Shown here piece by piece: positions 35,901 to 37,911 of a DNA stretch of 37,911 nucleotides. The stretch spans positions 1 through 37,911 of the forward strand of contig JALWLL010000091.1 of the NCBI GenBank assembly GCA_026996295.1. The letters run 5' to 3'. The notes below the pieces were generated by a model. It had not been told where the DNA came from. It was given only the letters and a program-made list of their open reading frames with translations, and made no database searches. This DNA is from Sulfurimonas sp. Its GTDB lineage: Bacteria > Campylobacterota > Campylobacteria > Campylobacterales > Sulfurimonadaceae. The number at the start of each line of letters is the position of its first letter. Within the stretch, counting starts at the first letter, position 1. A program made the position numbers and the translations under genes.

Positions 35901-36405
35901 GCAGGTAATGGGTCGAGCGATCAAGCAGTTTACTTTTCCAAGACAGTCTAAAAAGCCACACCGTGCTTTGAGTGACTTTTTCCACTCGCAAAGACATGAT
36001 GTTATAGCGCTTACCTGTGTAAGTGCAGGCGAAAAGCTCTCTGAGGTAGAGCGTGAGATCTATGAGCGTGGTGATTATACTGAGTATTATCAGTTTCACG
36101 GTTTAGGGGTTGAACTCGCTGAGGCACTCGCTGAAATAGCCCATAAACAGATAAGGCTTGATCTTAATATAAGCGAGGGGGAAGGAAGCAAACTCAGTGA
36201 TGTGCAAATGAACAAATATCGAGGAGCACGCTACTCTTTTGGGTATGCAGCTTGTCCTGATCTAGAACTTAACCGTCCCCTGTTTGATCTTCTCAAGCCT
36301 GAAGAGTTCGGTATAGAACTCAGTGAGACATTTCAGATCCATCCGGAACAGTCAACTTCTGCTTTGGTAGTGCACCATCCAAATGCTACATATTACAATG
36401 TCTAG
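32920..36405 (+). CDS. metH: Cobalamin-dependent methionine synthase
   Basis: The 1161-residue protein contains the full MetH set. The homocysteine-binding domain (1-~320) has the zinc cysteines in FNCGTG and LGGCCGTT. The pterin (methyl-tetrahydrofolate) domain spans ~340-600. The cobalamin cap and B12 domain carry the D728-V-H730-D-V-G motif that places the cobalt-binding His. The C-terminal reactivation domain has RGARYSFGYAACPDLE for S-adenosylmethionine. It methylates homocysteine to methionine and is slightly shorter than the E. coli enzyme (1227). The ATG has no obvious Shine-Dalgarno sequence, and no cobalamin riboswitch is visible in the 195-base upstream region. Its stop overlaps the comM stop. 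Confidence 0.97.
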   Translation: MTTQEYILETIKKRPLIIDGAMGTQLQQRDDKIPKEAWEGNEGCNELLNVTAPDVLSEIFHAYLKSGADFITTNTFGSFSWVLDEYQIGHRAYELTHAGAALVKQACEKFSTPQQPRFVLGSVGPGTKLPSLGHITYDEMFEGYTQFCEALIDGGVDIFLLETCQDPLQIKAALHACEEANKRKGVHIPIMVSVTIELSGTMLIGTDAATITTILEPFDILSLGFNCGTGPEQVLKHVKTLSQLWHKPISIHANAGLPQNRGGYTYYPMGPDEFTQKQREFLNYDGVSFLGGCCGTTPQHIRALVDSTHNITPKPPSGSVENSLASLFSTVPLMQEPAPLLMGERSNATGSKAFRELLLAEDYEGTLSVAQQQVRAGAHVIDVNVGFAGRDETKDMNAVMGMYNQKISIPLMPDSTQVKGLETALKNIGGRPILNSVNLEDGEEKFDEVCALAKKFGTALVCLTIDEVGMAKTVEHKLEVAQRIIELATSRHGLKKEDLVFDVLTFTLGSGDEEYLDAGINTIEAIRELRKRHPEVGTTLGLSNISFGLDKDARPYLNSMFLHHCLEAGLTSVIINVKHIIPINKISKEDQEVCNNLIFNRTEEPLFEFIEHFSTKEAIDTEADDAEYLAMSDEQKIAKLLMDGDKERMIPLVEEVRHRIAPEKIVNEILIDAMKVVGELFGSGQMQLPFVLQSAETMKKTVDHLNPYLPKVEKEVDTTLALGTVKGDVHDVGKNLVDIILSNNGFKVVNLGIKVELESFLQAMKDGHISALGMSGLLVKSTQVMKENLETLKAQGVTIPILLGGAALTRSFIDDFCRPAYDGPIFYCKDAFDGVTAMSRIEAGNFDTDLHGKDTQEKATKEKKEVIIPPFSEIKMPSRDIDIPTPPFWGRRELKLTPQQVEMAFDWINHKLLFKSRWGYTSKGMSKEAYQKQLDEVVWPAYEKLKARFLDEGLFEPTILYGYWPCRSDDNTLLIFDESEGYHSQSEVNREPLEQVMGRAIKQFTFPRQSKKPHRALSDFFHSQRHDVIALTCVSAGEKLSEVEREIYERGDYTEYYQFHGLGVELAEALAEIAHKQIRLDLNISEGEGSKLSDVQMNKYRGARYSFGYAACPDLELNRPLFDLLKPEEFGIELSETFQIHPEQSTSALVVHHPNATYYNV

Positions 36406-37910
36406 CGTCTTCTATAACTAAGAGCTTCTAGAAGATGCTCTTTTTTTATGCTGTGACTACCCTCAAGATCAGCTATAGTTCGACTCACTTTTTGAACTTT
36501 TTTTATACTTCTAAACGATAATGAAAATCGCTCAGTAGCAATTTCAAGTGTTTCTTGCGCATCCCTATCCATGATACAAAAATCTTCAAGTTCCAGATCA
36601 TCAAGCTTTGCATTGAACTTTTTTTGCCCCCTTTGATGTGCAAATATATGTGCCTCAACCACCTTTTTGTGAAGTTGTTTGGATGAGTAGCTTGCTGTGT
36701 CTTGGGAGTTAACATTTTGCATAACAACATTAAGATCTATTCTGTCTAAAAAGGGATCAGAAAGTCTGTTTTTATAGCGCTGAATTTCAAGCTCATTGCA
36801 TCTGCACTCTTTGTTTTCATCTAAAAGGTTTCCGCATTTACAGGGGTTCATCGCTGCGACAAAAAGAAAATCACTCGGATACTCCACTTTTGCATTGACA
36901 CGAGAGATCCGTATTTTATTATCCTGCATAGGTTCGCGAAGTGCTTCAAGGATACTCTTTGAGAAGTGTGGCAGCTCATCGAAAAAAAGCAAACCCCTGT
37001 GTGCAAGACCCACCTCTCCTATCTGTGCTCTAAAAGAGCCGCCGCCAAAGATACTCGCTAGTGTAGATGAATGGTGTGGTGAGCGCATATTTCTGTGTGG
37101 CTTAAAATTCGGTTCATCCATATCCAGGACCTGCAGTTTTGCCGTTTCTAAGATCTCATCTGTTCGCATGGGTGGAAGTATATAGCGCAGACGTTGCGCT
37201 ATCATACTTTTACCACAGCCGGGACTTCCCTCAAAAAGTATGTTATGAAAACCTGCTGCAGCTATAAGTGCCGCGCGTTTTGCCACCTCCTGACCTTTAA
37301 CATCAATAAAGTCATATAGATACTCTTTGGTGTAGTAAAACCTTTCCCCCTCTAGTTCATAAAAAGGGTACTCTATTTGCGATGCTTGGGAAGTGGGAGT
37401 AAGATGCTCCTTATTTTTCAGCAACTCAATCGCTTCTTGCAAATTTTTAACACCATAAAATTCTATGTTTGGAATTTTTAACAACTTCTCTAAAGCTGCA
37501 TAAGGAACGATAGCTTTTTTTATAATATTTTGATTTGCAAGAGAAAGTAGAAGCGGGTAAAGGTGCACATTTTCTTTTACATCCCCGTTGAGTCCCAATT
37601 CACCAAAAACAAACCACTCACTGAGATCATCTTCGATCTCACTTGAAGCTATGAGAAGTGCTATACTCAGATCAAACTGACTTCCCTCTTTTTTTACATC
37701 ACTTGGGGCTAGGTTAATGGTTATACGCTTTGGAGGAAAAGAAAAATCATTACATAAAAGTGCCGATTTCACCCGCTCTTTTGCTTCTGTGATAGATGCG
37801 CTTGCCATGCCAACGATGCTAAAAGAGGGTAAGCCTTTGGTTAGGGTGGACTCAACTTGAACCACTTTTGCATCTATACCCTCATATGTTGCACACAAAA
37901 CTTTTTTCAT
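36402..37910 (-). CDS. comM: ComM/YifB-family Mg-chelatase-like ATPase
   Basis: The 502-residue protein is complete; its ATG is at the last bases of the window. It has the N-terminal ComM domain (KGLPSFSIVGMAS) and an AAA+ core with Walker A GSPGCGKS and Walker B LLFFDELPHF. The AMNPCKCG element with a second Cys pair (CRCN) and the terminal Mg-chelatase C domain complete it. ComM is a hexameric helicase that helps branch migration during natural transformation and homologous recombination. It converges on metH, and the two TAG stops share bases in a CTAG palindrome. The promoter is outside the window. Confidence 0.95.
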   Translation of the reverse strand: MKKVLCATYEGIDAKVVQVESTLTKGLPSFSIVGMASASITEAKERVKSALLCNDFSFPPKRITINLAPSDVKKEGSQFDLSIALLIASSEIEDDLSEWFVFGELGLNGDVKENVHLYPLLLSLANQNIIKKAIVPYAALEKLLKIPNIEFYGVKNLQEAIELLKNKEHLTPTSQASQIEYPFYELEGERFYYTKEYLYDFIDVKGQEVAKRAALIAAAGFHNILFEGSPGCGKSMIAQRLRYILPPMRTDEILETAKLQVLDMDEPNFKPHRNMRSPHHSSTLASIFGGGSFRAQIGEVGLAHRGLLFFDELPHFSKSILEALREPMQDNKIRISRVNAKVEYPSDFLFVAAMNPCKCGNLLDENKECRCNELEIQRYKNRLSDPFLDRIDLNVVMQNVNSQDTASYSSKQLHKKVVEAHIFAHQRGQKKFNAKLDDLELEDFCIMDRDAQETLEIATERFSLSFRSIKKVQKVSRTIADLEGSHSIKKEHLLEALSYRRR

Positions 37911-37911
37911 A

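Overview
The window is 37.9 kb of low-GC, tightly packed bacterial chromosome, almost certainly from a Campylobacterota (epsilonproteobacterial) sulfur-cycling chemolithotroph close to Sulfurimonas. This rests on gene content, not on a database search. Clues are the rnhA-rnc-aroC order known from Helicobacter and Campylobacter, ccoG (cbb3 oxidase assembly), a YeiH-type transporter, a large DUF748/AsmA protein, a LapB-like TPR protein, a NIT/CZB chemoreceptor and extended -10 promoters (TGnTATAAT) with poor -35 boxes. I see no rRNA, tRNA, CRISPR array or insertion sequence.

Layout. (1) 1-3193, plus strand: the 3' part of an OmpA protein with Ca-binding repeats, overlapped by mobA, then moaC, a DUF493 gene and a helical protein of unknown function. 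(2) 3303-6283, plus strand: a DUF1800-like lipoprotein and a DUF1501 Tat-exported protein behind a promoter with a palindrome. (3) 6306-15041, minus strand: the most distinctive region. A periplasmic tandem rhodanese heads an operon for a type II DMSO-reductase-family molybdoenzyme (alpha, four-cluster beta, and a gamma subunit fused to cytochrome c) plus a Cys-containing lipoprotein. The operon ends at a hairpin. A TorD-like chaperone and a polyferredoxin follow as a separate unit. MobA and MoaC, at the left edge, make the bis-MGD cofactor such an enzyme needs. (4) 15372-17378, plus strand: an LRV-repeat protein, a small helical protein and an Mrp ATPase; none of the three contains a cysteine. 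(5) 17456-21154, minus strand: a compressed unknown-lapB-like-rnhA-rnc-aroC operon. (6) 21243-32724, minus strand: yeiH, DUF748, ccoG behind a catalytically dead serine-recombinase-like protein, an outer-membrane barrel with a lipoprotein partner, and a NIT/HAMP/MCP/CZB chemoreceptor with a G9 tract at its ribosome-binding site. (7) 32920-37910: metH and comM, convergent, with overlapping stop codons.

The best candidates for something undescribed are the rhodanese-linked molybdoenzyme with its fused b/c gamma subunit, whose substrate cannot be read from sequence, and the recombinase-derived putative regulator that sits behind its own operator-like palindrome and ahead of ccoG. The G tract before the chemoreceptor is a plausible phase-variation switch.
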